Assembly (NCBI RefSeq): GCF_018294505.1
Contig: NC_057801.1
Coordinates: forward strand, 848,606,274 to 848,670,273
Length of the DNA: 64,000 nucleotides
Source of the DNA: Triticum aestivum
Lineage: Eukaryota; Streptophyta; Magnoliopsida; Poales; Poaceae
Direction: 5' to 3'
The stretch's first letter is position 1, and each line of letters begins with the position of its first letter. A model generated the notes under the pieces. That model was given only the letters and a program-made list of their open reading frames with translations. It did no database searches and was not told the DNA's origin. Below are positions 31,466 through 42,930 of the stretch, piece after piece. The position numbers and the translations under genes were made by a program.

Positions 31466-32979
31466 GATCTTCTCACTCTCTTTTTTAGTTCTAGGTGCAA
31501 CTTGGATGTCTGGACGAATCCTATACACGTTAGGATTTGTTCGTGTCAACCCAGTAGCATGATTGTTTATCTTTTTTGTTTTTATTAGGGCTACTCTAGG
31601 TTTTTTGTTTTTATACTAAAGATTCGTCATTTACAACTTATGTATTTGTCCTCCCATGTTTCATACTCCGTCCGTTCCTTTATAGTGGTAGCCTCCAGGC
31701 CAGCCGTGTCACAGGATATGTTTTCGATCTGGTGACCCTACTTCGTGCTCATCCATCACCCAACATATAACTTGGCAACATGTGATCATGCTCTTTTGTT
31801 GATTACTGATGGACAGTCTTTCGGAGTGCCTTACTGAATGAAATGGTGTGGTGTCTGAATCTGAACTGGTTAGCTGCTTCTGACTTTATTAAAATGAAGT
31901 ACGTAAAAAGTTCATGTTTCTATCTTGTAGGATAAATTGAATGATTTCCAATTCCGTCCCAGTGGTTGCATCAATAGTTTGTGATTATTTGTACAGTTGT
32001 ACTAGAGCAATGGTAGCTTTTCTTGAAATTCTGCCTGCCAAGAATCTCGACTATTAGAGGAGAGAAGCACGTACTCTACTTGTAGGCTACAATCAATGAT
32101 AAAGACTGGGGACACAATATAGAGATATGGCTATATGGGTCTGCAAGTGGGGCGAAAAACTGACGAGGGCACATAGTATGTGTGCAGTAATGGGCAGATA
32201 TACACAGATCATTTCCTCCATCATTAGTTTGTGTGTGAACTACACCTCTTCAAACCGTTCAGCTATCCTCATCTCCACCTCACCTCGTACATACAAACTA
32301 GTGTAAAAATAACGGATTCAGTTGGTAAAATATTACATTTTTCACAACGACGATGTGTAGTTACTTGTCGTGACCAAGGTTAGGGATAGCTGGAACTCTA
32401 TGACGTATTTTAGCCCTATATGTTTCTACGTTGCCAGAAATATCTATGTATACCCTGTGATTTACCTTTTGCCGAACACTACGATCTAAACTATCACAAA
32501 GGTTGCAGGATTTGGGAAGTAAGTACAAGTTTAGGCAAACCAAGATACACTTCTAGGTGAGACAGATTTCTGAAAATTATAGGCAAATTACTAAAATTAG
32601 CAAATACATAAAAAAAAGCTCCCAACGTCCATGTGCTTCTCCTTCGGAAAATCCAGGTCCTTATGCCAACACGATGCTTTTCTCCTACTTCTATGAGCCA
32701 CCAAGGGTCTAAGCCTTCATGCTGCTTGTCCCGCTTCTTCGTTGTTTGAGATGTCTTGCCACTAGGAGATGAGAGGGGACGCGGGAGCCACTAAACATAC
32801 CAAAAAGAAGATTAACACCCAACCGTTAAATGTTACATGTTGAGGAAGAACACCCAACCATTAAAACGATAAGTAGTTATCCAGCATAAATAGCAAAATA
32901 AAAAGAAACAAGGAGTATGCATATATACCAGAATGTTTAACTTTATTCGGTAAGACCAGAAATGAAGATCGTGAGCCAA
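31466..32979. other. Intergenic, no gene recognised
   Basis: The 3' region of the F-box gene followed by AT-rich sequence. A lone 'tactccgtccgttcc' (31665-31680) resembles a Stowaway end but has no partner. Confidence 0.4.
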
Positions 32980-33614
32980 TCAATCTCCAGGGGCATGGAA
33001 TCCCCGTGGCACATGGATCTCCTGGAAGGCCAATCCACTATCTTCTCCATCATCCCCGTTTCGAGACCGGTTTGTGTAAACTTGTCCATAGTTGTCAATG
33101 ATGAGCAGTGTGCCGCATTTCTCTCTCAAGATAAGTAGTTCTCTCATTTCATTGTTTTTTACTAGTTGTTTTAGGTCGATCGTTCGAGTACATAGCCATT
33201 CTGAAGTACCATTCATGTTTCCTTGGTCCTCGCATTGCTCCCAGGTCTCTAGCTGGGGACCTTCCTTTTGCATCCATAGCATAACACCCCATTGATGCCT
33301 AATGTAAGGCATCAAGGACTAGTGGGTTGATTGTTCAGTTTGAAAGGCAGCTTCGTCAAGGAGATATGGCCGGTCTTAGCATTCAAATTAATGACTCGAA
33401 GGCACCCTTCTCCATAATTGTGAAATATCCAGTGTGCCAAGCCATTGTGCACAATGGCATCACCAAAGGACCCATGGTCATATGACTGCGCATCTCCGTC
33501 GAAGCAATTGTTACGTTCGTGCCAACTTGATTTGTCGGACCAGAACATATGGAGATTGTACTTGAAGCCATCAACGCTATATCCGATAATGACCACTTGG
33601 ATCACTTTTTTCAC
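32980..33614 (-). pseudogene. F-box-family C-terminal fragment, frameshifted
   Basis: Two overlapping frames on the minus strand (33614-33312, then 33315-32980) read continuously as the C-terminal half of an F-box protein. The phrase AIVHNGLAHWIF .. VINLNAKTGHISLTKLP parallels VVCGGAAHWLFF .. YTLDLSIETGHVSITEL in the intact gene; later comes LLILREKCGTLLIIDNYGQVY against KCLGEKSGTVLIIDKLRVVY. A frameshift sits at about 33312. The F-box itself is absent. It lies tail to tail with the intact gene. Confidence 0.7.
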
Positions 33615-33835
33615 CGATTTAGTTTTTTTTTCCTTTTTCCAAGCAAAGGCACAGATTTGGTATTATATGACTTTGCTATTTGTCGGCTTTATTGTGTGTG
33701 TGTGTGTGTGTTTTCATTGATGGTGTGCATCCTAACTATGCAGAGGCACGTGCGCTCATTATGTTTGGATTCACTTGGTGCTTCATTTTAACCTAAGAAT
33801 TCTACCCTTTACCAAAGAAAAGAGTCATTCGGCAT

Positions 33836-33985
33836 CCAGACATGGCACTGGTACCAGGCCGCCGCTTGCTTCCAGCCAGCTTCCCTTGTTACAAGGAGCA
33901 CCAGTAAAACGCCAAGATGGCCCGCCACGTGTGCCGCGAGATCAACCAGGGAGTAGGGACGCACCTCCCCCTGTATGCTGAGTTG
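33836..33985 (+). pseudogene. Fragment of an unrecognised gene (copy 1)
   Basis: Best frame reads SFPCYKEHQ, a stop, then NAKMARHVCREINQGV. It corresponds to RFPCYNENLYSGKTACCLEV and RLNQGV in copy 2 (42370-42470). I do not recognise the family. Stop codons exclude function here. Confidence 0.4.
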
Positions 33986-34053
33986 ATTTATCATGTACTA
34001 CGAAGCTAGCCCTTGAATTGATCGCAACGTTGGGTAGTTTGCTTCTACGTACT

Positions 34054-34098
34054 GAGTGATGGATTTGTCGATATCAAAAAAAGAGTGATGGATTTGTC
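34054..34098. repeat. 16-bp direct repeats flanking a 13-nt A-tailed insert
   Basis: gagtgatggatttgtc occurs at 34054-34069 and again at 34083-34098, separated by gatatcaaaaaaa. Copy 2 of the duplication has only one such site (42670-42690), so this is an insertion. It looks like an extremely 5'-truncated retro-insertion with its target duplication. Confidence 0.7.
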
Positions 34099-34329
34099 AC
34101 CGTGAAAGCGATATGGCGGAAAGATGGTGTGCCGACTCGAGGTGTCCCGCTGTGTACAGGATGTGTTTCGCTTGTCATCGTTTGATTGGCCGGGCGACAA
34201 TCCGTGGACTGTGGCCGAAAATGGACACATGGGGGGAAATAGAAAATAAAAAAGCAGAGCATAAAAAGGGAATAGGAAAACAAATAATGTACAACAGAAA
34301 AAAAATAAGAGAAAGGAGAGGAAAGTAAA

Positions 34330-34605
34330 CATAAAAGTAAATGTTTTGTTTGTGGAATTAAAACATACTCGGCAAAGTAAAGGGACAAGAAAATTTGAAA
34401 AGATAAAATAAATATTAGCTGAGTGCAAAAAAGGAAATCAACAAAGATTTTTTGTCCTGTGCAAATAGACAACAAACTCGGCAAAAATTTCTTAGCCCAA
34501 TGCAAAATTGAATTAAACTTGGCAAAGGTGGTGTTTGTCTAGGTCCCCGATACAAAGAACTCGACAAACACTTAAATCGGGTGAAATCCCAGATTCCAGT
34601 AGTTA
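34330..34605 (-). mobile_element. Degenerate CACTA-like end
   Basis: Repeated ctcggcaaa motifs (34369, 34478), the related ttggcaaag (34515) and ctcgacaaac (34560), leading to a weak terminus near 34605 that reads aactactggaatctggg on the minus strand. This resembles CACTA families with TGCCGAGT-type repeats. No coding sequence. Tentative. Confidence 0.3.
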
Positions 34606-35547
34606 TAGGTACAATATTTGGATGCCAAGAAGCTTCTCCTAGCTAGAGAAAGGATACGATCGAGATGATTGCAGAGAAAAGATACGAGATGATTGCAAAT
34701 CATATTCTGTCAAAATATAGATATATGTGTGTATACTCTAACAGTTTGGTTGTGCAAGAAGGAGAGTATGATTTTTCTCTATCTTAGAACTGATAAGCGT
34801 GCCACAGTGTTGCAACTAGAGAAAAAAATTATACATATCCTCTAATTCAACATGATGCCTTACATTCTCTCAGTGCATGAAGAGATTGCATGATTCAGAC
34901 GTCAGACACATGTCTCACAATGAAACACATGTTTAGCTTTGATAGAGGGAAGTAGAGAACAATATATGTAAAGAAACGCATATGGTTAATTCTCTGTAGT
35001 ATACAAAATTGATTTAATTAAAACACATTATCAATCGCATTGAGGTTGGTCGTGGACAAGGGCGAATCAATTCGTTGTAATGTTGATATGAAATGCCATT
35101 GCATGTCGCGTGACAGACCGAGCCTCCCTAGTGAAGTCCTTGAAATTTAATATATAATCTGTTCTGTGGAGAAGTCTACAAGTTTGACTTCTTTTACGAG
35201 TCTCCGGTTGGTTTTCTCTCTTCATTTCCTATCGTACTGTTGTCGAGTGCAACCTTTCCATGGTTCTAGCGATGGTGTGACCCAGAACTTCACGACATGT
35301 CCAGCTTCAAGTTTTTGTCAAATCAGCAAGTGGGAGAGGCTCGAGAACGACTGGGATATTAGACAGGGACAAATATCAGCAAGATCCACGTGAAAACCCT
35401 CGAGGAGGAACTCGCACTAGGTAACCTCACTTATTTTTTAGATAGTAGAGAACATAGGGAAAGGGGTAGCATTATGGCTCAGTAGCCGGTCCTCAGTATA
35501 GTTCACTTATTTGTGCCTAACTGCCTGCCCAAGCACACCTAAAATCC
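34606..35547. other. No gene recognised
   Basis: AT-rich, no supported feature. Confidence 0.4.
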
Positions 35548-35763
35548 CTACAATGTTACCTGGTGCGAAGGAATACTGAATTGTTTGAATTCCAATTGTT
35601 GCTCCACAATGTTCCTGATGGGGTAAAACTGGTGACCCTCGGGAAACATTAGGAGCGGTGCTGTTGTTGATCTCGTAAGAGTTTTCCTTGTTGCCCAGCA
35701 TCCGACGTTAGACTGATAGAGCGCTGAAACTGCTTGCTCTGCCACAATTTTCCCTAATGGCAT
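35548..35763 (-). pseudogene. Possible acyltransferase-like exon fragment
   Basis: A 71-codon frame includes TTAPLLMFPEG, which recalls the FPEGT motif of plant lysophospholipid acyltransferases. The required T-T-x-N continuation and the H(X4)D motif are absent. Could be coincidence. Confidence 0.2.
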
Positions 35764-36860
35764 GTACTGAAGGTTCCTCCATCACCCTACAAGAGTCCCG
35801 TAGCTACTGTCGAAACCTAATGCAATTGGATTCAGGAAGAATATCCTGCTCCTGTAAACGCATGCCAACGGGAGGAAGGAAGATGTACACTTGTGATGAG
35901 CTATATATATGCACACCAGCGAAATGCCTAGCTAGAGCATCCGATAGTCATGCATATTAGTCATTTGTATATCACTGCAAACCCAGCTGCATACAATCGG
36001 TTCATGCTTTATATTATTTACTTGTTTTGTTTACATGAAGAGTGCATGCATGCACAACATATATGTGAATCTTACCTTATGCAAGTTTCTGGGTTTGGGC
36101 TGCTCGGATGTCATTCCAATATCTCACCCCTAAGAAATCTCAGACAATTATTACATAGACATACATTAAAATGTACGTAGATGAACCAAACCACAAGCAG
36201 GGTACGAGTGTCATTTTTTCCTCAAAAGGTCCATGACATTTGATGGTCGTACATACATGCTAGAGTGGATATCTATATGCATGTTCTCGTCAGAGATGGT
36301 CGTACCGTGTGTGCTAGCTTGCTTGGGTACTGTACGTATGAAGCACCTAACAGGGCGGGCGCTCTTCTTCCAATGCACAAACGTCTACTACTAGTTCCTA
36401 GGTAGGTATGTACTCGTTGCGAGTATGCATACATACAAATATATGATGTACATGTATGCATGGTTTCGTAGCTCCTTGTTGTGTACATACGAGCTGGAAT
36501 GTTGCAAGTCAACCTCTCTTGGACGACGCCGATGCAACACAAAAACCAATGCATGCAACCATGCAAGTACCGTCAAAATATTCACGATGCATGCATGTAT
36601 GTACGTGCATCCAACAAGCCAATTTTAAGAACATCTAAGAATAAAAGTAAGATTAAGAAAAAAATCATTGAAAGACAAAGCATGACCACCGAAAAAAATC
36701 TATCCCTACACTGCCCAGGCGCCTCTTTTGATTACATAACAAACTCTAATGAAAATGCTTGGTTAATTGGGTGAGATTCAAGCGCACGCAAAAATCATTC
36801 AAAGATAAAGCATGACCACAAAAAAAATATCCCTACACGGCACCAGCGCCTTATTTATTA
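35764..36860. other. No gene recognised
   Basis: Rich in gcatgcat-type palindromes (36030-36620); no coding family recognised. Confidence 0.4.
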
Positions 36861-36936
36861 CTCCCTCCGTCCCATAATGTAAGACGTTTTTTGACACTAG
36901 TGTCAAAAAACGTCTTACATTATGGGACGGAGGGAG
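36861..36936. mobile_element. Stowaway MITE, perfect 38-bp inverted arms
   Basis: ctccctccgtcccataatgt opens an arm whose exact reverse complement follows with no spacer; the whole 76 bp is one palindrome. TA target duplications at 36859-36860 and 36937-36938. The surrounding phrase 'caaactctaatgaaaatgc' occurs on both sides (36738 and 36944), a separate local duplication. Confidence 0.95.
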
Positions 36937-36938
36937 TA

Positions 36939-38879
36939 CATCACAAACTCTAATGAAAATGCATGGTTAATTTGGTGAGATCCAAAAGTACGCAACATCG
37001 CGTCCATTTCGAGTGAGAGCCACACGTGTTGTGCATGCATGCATTCTTCATGTCAAGAGAAAGAGAAAACAATATAAAGCATGAACGGATTGCATGCAGC
37101 AAGGTGGGGCAATGATATAGTCATGACAATGTACATCGATATCTGATGATTTAGCTGGGCATTTGGCATGCATATATATAATCCATCGGAGTGTGTATAT
37201 GTTCCTTCATGTATGCACTAATATAGAAGTAGTAAGTCAGCTAGCTATAGCCAGTGGCGGAGGACGAAACTTTTTTGAGATGGGGTGAACTCTTAAGCAC
37301 CAGTTTTTCTTTTATAAAACCAAAATAGATAAGCAAACAGTAACAATGCAGATCAATATTCTTATCTGATCCTGAACAGATTAAGAAATACAAAGTGAAA
37401 TATAAGCACATACTGAAGTAGGAGTACAAAAACAACCTAAACACATACCGATAAGAAAGCTTTAGTGGATAAGAAAGCTTTAGCGGTGTCTAAAAGACCC
37501 GGGACATGGCAGCGCCCCGCTCATATATTTTAAAAATCTTCGTTGATTTTACCAAGAACAATACTTTTGAATATCTCAATATAACACACTGTCAAGTAGT
37601 TAAGCCAAGCCACCAGAAATCTCGCTGCGCAACTTGGCCTCGATGATTGCATTGTCAAACCATTATTTGAAAATCACATTCAAATTTAAGAAAAAATACC
37701 TCTGCCGTTGGTACGTGCAGTCCCTTTCCTTGTGGCCGCCAGCGTCACGCGCGCTCTCCTCCTGGCCGGCGGCCTCAACCACGTTCACCCCGCCCCGGCG
37801 CCGCGCGTGCTTGGCTGCTTGGCGCTACTGCTAGCCGCAGCCCCCGTGCCACCGCTCCTTCTGTCCGGCCAGTGCCTGCTAGGGTTCGTGTCGACCGGTT
37901 CGGGCTGAGATGGAGCATGGCGTTGCGTCTCAAAACGTTGAACGACTGGATCGAGCGAGCAGGATGGTGTGTGACGCTGTGATGACCTACTAGTTGCTAC
38001 GGGCTACAGCCCAATAAGGGCAATGTACAATAATGACATATGGATACAGATGCCTCATGAAAAAACGTAGTTTGATGCATCTACATTTATTTATTTTCCC
38101 AATGCAAGTTACCCCTAGTGGGCCTCGTTAAGAAATAGAAAATATAGACTCTAGTACACATGCATCTCTATTTTTTACTCCAATCTTTTCAGGTTTTGAC
38201 ACCGTACTACATTTTTTCTCTCCAAGCACCCACCTCCTGCAAAGGATTCCGCTTTCCTATCTAAACCTACTTTACCTGATAAACGATACTACATGGCATG
38301 TGATGCATCACCCTGGGGCTCTGCATTATACATGCCCCAATGTCTCTAGGTGGGTGCCATGTTCAATCATGGCCCGATAAAATGCTTCATGATGCCTTTT
38401 AACTTTTAAGCGGTTTGTTGTCCAGCGGTTTTCCAGCGATCGACCAAGATATGCTTACATGCAGAGGTAAACAAAAATCACCAAAAATTAAGGAGGGGCG
38501 AGGGCATAGCTATACAAGATGTAAGCATGTGATCTTGAGCTACTAGCAAGGCATTTCAGTAAATATTACGCGTTTCAAAAATCATTCCACGATCAATTGT
38601 CAACTATGTATGTACAATTTATATCTTTGAGATGTTGGAGTGAAACAATCAAGCCAAGTGTTTTCCGATGCGAGCACCGTGAAAGAGCAGATCCGGCTGT
38701 AGAGCGAGTGTGTTGTGCCGTTGGTCACATCTAATCCATCCATCAACGATGGTGTGGCGAAACCTGACTCCGTTGGTCCTGTCCATGAGCATAGGATACT
38801 ATCGGTGCCACAAAGCTCACCCGTGTCATAAATGTCAACTGACACTTGGTCTCACGCGTCCCCGGAGATAAAAAAAATC
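36939..38879. other. No intact gene; possible hAT-type end at 37252
   Basis: cagtggcggaggacgaaac at 37252 resembles the end of a hAT-like family known in grasses, but no opposite end is found. 37700-37910 is GC-rich with a 66-codon frame that I do not recognise. 37020-37240 and 38620-38720 belong to the segmental duplication. Confidence 0.3.
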
Positions 38880-39061
38880 AATAAATAAATAAATAAATAC
38901 TGTGGGTAGCAGACTGAAGGAAGCATTAGTCTATCTACAAATAGTTGTTTCTCGGAATTTGGGATATTGTAGGGTTCCGGACATGTCAGGTACGACCTTG
39001 CCTGAGTCGTTTGGCGGACGTACACCTTATCATTTGCGTCGCGTGCCGCATCCAGGTTGTT

Positions 39062-42000
39062 GGGTGCTGGCTAGCGTTGAATGGGAACACAAATTTCCAT
39101 GTGTAACAGTCCAGTCACTTACTCGTGGAATTTCTGATCATACGCATTTATTCCTTGACTCGGGGGACGCTACCCATGTGGGAAATAAGGATGTTTTCTC
39201 GTTCGAGCTTGCGTGGTTTGAGAGACAAGGTTTCTTAGATCTCATAGCCAGAGAATGGGGTAAGGGTGCAGGAGGTAGAACTGCACTCGAGCGCTGGCAG
39301 AATAAAATTAGACACTTGAGAAGTTTCTTACGTGGGTGGGCTAAACATCTTAGTGGGGTCTATAAGATTGAGAAGGAACAGCTCCTCTCGCTTATTCAGT
39401 CCCTTGATGTAAAAGCCGAGACCATGATCCTGCCAGCCTCGGAGCTTCAGGCCAAGCTCGATGCGAAAGTGAGGCTGAAAGAGCCCCTTCGTGAGGAAGA
39501 ATTAAAGTGGGCGCTTCGGGCTAAGGTACGAAGGGTCGTCCAGGGGGACGCGAACACACACTTTTTTCACATGATTGCCAATGGGAAGCATAGAAAGAAG
39601 AGGATCTTTCAGTTTGAACAAGATGAGGGAACGATTCTTGGTCAGGAAAATTTAAAGCTGTATATCACTGAGTATTACAAACAGCTGTTTGGGCCTCCAG
39701 AGGATAACTGTGTGTCGCTGGATGAGTCAAGGATTGAGGATGTGCCTCAACTGACGGTTGTTGAGAATGATATCTTAAATGCACCTTTTTCTGAGAAAGA
39801 GGTATATGAGGCCATTTACCAGATGAAGAATAATAAGGCTCCTGGCCCGAATGGATTCCCGGCAGAGTTTTACAAGAAGTGTTGGCACATTTTTAAAGGA
39901 GATCTATTGCCTTTGTTCAGTGATCTTTTCACTTGCCAGCTTCACCTTTTTCAGCTGAATTTTGGAACGATAACACTTCTTCCAAAGAAGACAGAGGGAG
40001 TGTGGATCGAGCAATTCCGGCCAATCTGTCTTCTTAATGTTAGTTTCAAATTTTTTACCAAAGTCTAGATGAATAGGCTCACACAGATTGCACATACTGT
40101 GGTGCAACCTACTCAAACTGCTTTCATGCCGGACAGGAACATCCTTAAAGGGGTGGTGGTCCTGCATGGAATGCTCCATGAGATTCACACGAAAAAACTG
40201 GATGGAGTGGTTTTTAAGGTGGATTTCGAGAAAGCGTACGATAAAGTCAAATGGCTTTTCCTTCAACAGGCATTACGTATGAAGGGGTTTGATGAAGCTT
40301 GGCGACACCGAGTAGAATCCTTCACGCAAAAAGGGAGTGTTGGAATTAAAGTGAATGATGATATAGGTCATTATTTCCAGACACACAAGGGCCTGAGACA
40401 AGGTGATCCAATGTCTCCTATCCTGTTCAACATTGTCGTGGATATGTTGGCCATTTTGATAGGTCGGGCAAAAGAGGCTGGGCAAGTAGGTGGATTGGTG
40501 CCTCATCTAGTCGATGGTGGTGTGTCCATCCTGCAGTACGCTGATGATACAATCATCTTTATGGAGCACGACTTGGCTAAAGCGAGAAATATGAAGCTGG
40601 TACTGTGCCTTTTCGAGCAATTGACCGGTCTGAAGATCAACTTCCATAAAAGCGAGTTGTTTTGTTTTGGTAGAGCCAAAGAGGAACAAGATGCTTACAA
40701 GCAACTGTTTGGTTGCGATTTGGGAGCTCTTCTGTTCACTTACCTAGGTATCCCCATTCACCATCGTAAGTTGACTAACAGCGAATGGAAGTGTATCGAG
40801 GACAGGTTTGAGAAGAAACTGAGCTGCTGGAAGGGCAAGCTCACGAGTTTGCCGATTTATCTTTTATCCTTTTTTGAAGTACCAGTTGGAGTTAGGAAAA
40901 GGCTGGACTTCTATCGGTCACGTTTCTTCTGGCAGAGTGATGAAACAAAGAGAAAGTACCGGGTAGCCAAATGGGATGTTATTTGCAGACCAAAAGACCA
41001 AGGGGGTCTTGGGGTCGAGAACCTGGAAGTCAAGAACAGATGCCTACTTAGTAAGTGGCTATATAAGTTATCTGCGGAGACTGAGGCAACTTGGGCACAG
41101 ATTCTTCGTAACAAGTATCTGTACTCTAAGACCTTGTCGCAGGTGACAGCTAGACCAACTGATTCGCCTTTCTGGAAGGGGCTAATGAGGGTCAAAGCTA
41201 CTTTCTTTAATAGAACAAAGTTTATTGTCGGTGATGGCAATAACACTCAATTCTGGGAGGATACTTGGCTAGGTGATGCACCGCTGGCATTTCAGTATCC
41301 GTCGCTATATCTTATTGTGCAGCGACGGGATGATCTGGTTGCAACAAGTTTGCAATCCACTCCTCTTAACATTCAATTTAGGAGCGTGCTTGTTGGTGAC
41401 CGGTGGGAGGCTTGGATTCATCTGGTGAGTAGACTGATGGAGGTTCAGCTTACTCATCAGCCCAATCAGTTGTGTTGGAAGCTTACTAAATCTGGTGAAT
41501 TCACAGTCAAGTCGATGTACATTGATGTCATCAACTCTGGTGTTATTCCTAATTCCAAACATGTCTGGAAAGTAAAGGTTCCTCTGAAAATCAAAGTGTT
41601 TATGTGGTTTGTACATAAACAAGTCATTCTAATGAAAAATAATTTGATTAAGCGCAACTGGACAGGTTCTATTAGGTGTAGTTTCTGTGATCGGGATGAA
41701 AATATCAAGCATCTTTTCTTTGATTGCCCGTTGGCGAGGGTGCTATGGCGCTCGGTGCAAATTGCTTTTAACATTACTCCTCCGAATTCGGTCAGGTCGT
41801 TTTTTGGAACGTGGCTTGCCGGTATAGAGGCCGAAACAGCTAGACAAATTTGAGTAGGAGCATGTGCATTGTTATGGGCGATTTGGAACTGCAGAAATGA
41901 TTTGGCTTTTAATAGAACAACAACTATTCATTTTTTGCAGGTTGTATTCCGGGCTACTGCGCTAATCCGTATGTTATGTGGCCATTACTCACTCCGACGG

Positions 42001-42299
42001 AGGCCAGGGCGCGTTTGGTTACTGGATCTGTCCGGTGGGAGATGGTAGCGCGGGATATCTTCAACCGGTTTGGATGGCGGTCATGTAATAGGATAGGCGA
42101 TTAGTTTACCTATCTCTCTATATTATGCCAGGCGGTTGTGGCTTCTGGGCCTTGTTTTATTTCACTAGCTCTTTGTGAGCCAACCTCCTTTGTTGCAGCA
42201 CATTGCAAAACATTGTTGAACCACTTTATCTATTTATAAATGTGGCCGTATGCATCACTCAGATGCAGAGGCTGGGGAGTCCCCTTTTTGAAAAAAAAT
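39062..42299 (+). mobile_element. LINE E, 5'-truncated, with 11-bp target duplication
   Basis: tccaggttgtt precedes (39051-39061) and follows (42300-42310) the element, which ends in eight A residues at 42291-42298. It begins within the endonuclease domain of ORF2 and shares its 3' UTR with LINE D. Same family, opposite orientation. Confidence 0.92.
39064..42104 (+). pseudogene. LINE E ORF2: endonuclease tail, reverse transcriptase, zinc ribbon
   Basis: Reads from the endonuclease C-terminus (RGISDHTHLFLDSGD) through the RT: NNKAPGPNGFPAEFYKKCW, the GLRQGDPMSPILF block, and the catalytic YADD in ILQYADDTIIF at about 40536-40547. A C-terminal zinc-ribbon-type region follows with CSFCDRDENIKHLFFDC (~41670). 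It is interrupted by an in-frame TAG at 40066-40068, a TGA at 41851-41853 (probably from CGA, since the reading continues as RVGACALLWAIWNCRNDL), and a ~5-bp insertion near 41970. The last stretch, DIFNRFGWRSCNRIGD, ends at TAG 42102-42104. An intact protein would nick target DNA and prime reverse transcription. The upstream open frame from 38902 is host sequence fused by chance. Confidence 0.9.
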
Positions 42300-42329
42300 T
42301 CCAGGTTGTTCGCCATGTGGACATCATGC

Positions 42330-42900
42330 ACCCGAGAAATTTCACGGCAGCTCCACGCCAGCTGCCCGCCACTGCCAGGCAGCCGCTTCCCTTGTTACAA
42401 CGAGAACCTGTACAGCGGCAAGACAGCCTGCTGCCTCGAGGTGCGCCTCAACCAGGGCGTCCTCGCGTGGTGACGTGCACTAACCCTATTGGTATCGACT
42501 CTAGCTGTTGAATTCATTGCAAAAGAGGGTAGCTTGCTACTCCCTCCGTCCTGAAATACTTGTCAACAAAATGGATAGAAAGGGATGTATCTAGACGATG
42601 TATTTTAGTTCTAGATACATCTTTTTTTTATCCATTTTGATGACAAGTATTTTCGGACGGAGGGAGTACGTACTGATCGATAGTTATCTCACCAGGAAAG
42701 CGAGAGGGCAACAAGATAGTCTGCTGCCTCGACCCGTCCCCCGATGGAGAAGATGAACTGTATCAGTGAAGCGTGGACGAACTGTATCCGCTGGCAGAGG
42801 CCGGCAAAAGATGAACTTCCACGTTGGTGCGGGTGCACGATGGACGGCCGAAAAAAATGGATGAGGTGCCCAAAATGCCCGTCACGTCGGAATTTACTAC
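42330..42900 (+). pseudogene. Fragment of an unrecognised gene (copy 2)
   Basis: First block (42350-42472): FPCYNENLYSGKTACCLEV then RLNQGVLAW, followed by a GT-type donor. Second block (42690-42880), after a ccag acceptor-like site: GNKIVCCLDPSPDGEDELYQ, a stop, then VRVHDGRPKKMDEVPKMPVT. The two look like exons of a small gene; the paired Cys residues are notable. A Stowaway sits in the putative intron. I cannot name the family. Confidence 0.4.
42540..42666. mobile_element. Stowaway MITE
   Basis: Ends ctccctccgtcctgaaatac / gtattttcggacggagggag, TA at 42538-42539 and 42667-42668. Copy 1 of the duplication (34041-34060) is the empty site: gcttctacgtactga. Confidence 0.93.
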
Positions 42901-42930
42901 CGACAATTCTGTTTAGTATTTCTTCATCTA

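Larger units (their letters stand above)
33820..38860. repeat. Segmental duplication, copy 1
   Basis: At least four blocks recur in the same order in copy 2. 33836-33985 matches 42330-42480 (shared ttcccttgttacaa). 34000-34110 matches 42495-42720 (shared cgtactga, then caccNNgaaagcga). 37020-37240 matches 43560-43800 (shared gaagagaaagagaaaacaat, with one difference in the first bases). 38620-38720 matches 43850-43950 (shared ttggagtgaaacaa). Between blocks the copies differ by insertions and deletions. Borders are approximate. Confidence 0.65.

Noticed and set aside
35507..35763. Firm call of a lysophospholipid acyltransferase gene
   Set aside because: Only a short FPEG-like motif supports it, so it is listed at low confidence only.
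38902..39061. N-terminal 54 codons of a 388-codon frame
   Set aside because: They are host sequence left of the LINE E target duplication, fused to ORF2 by chance.
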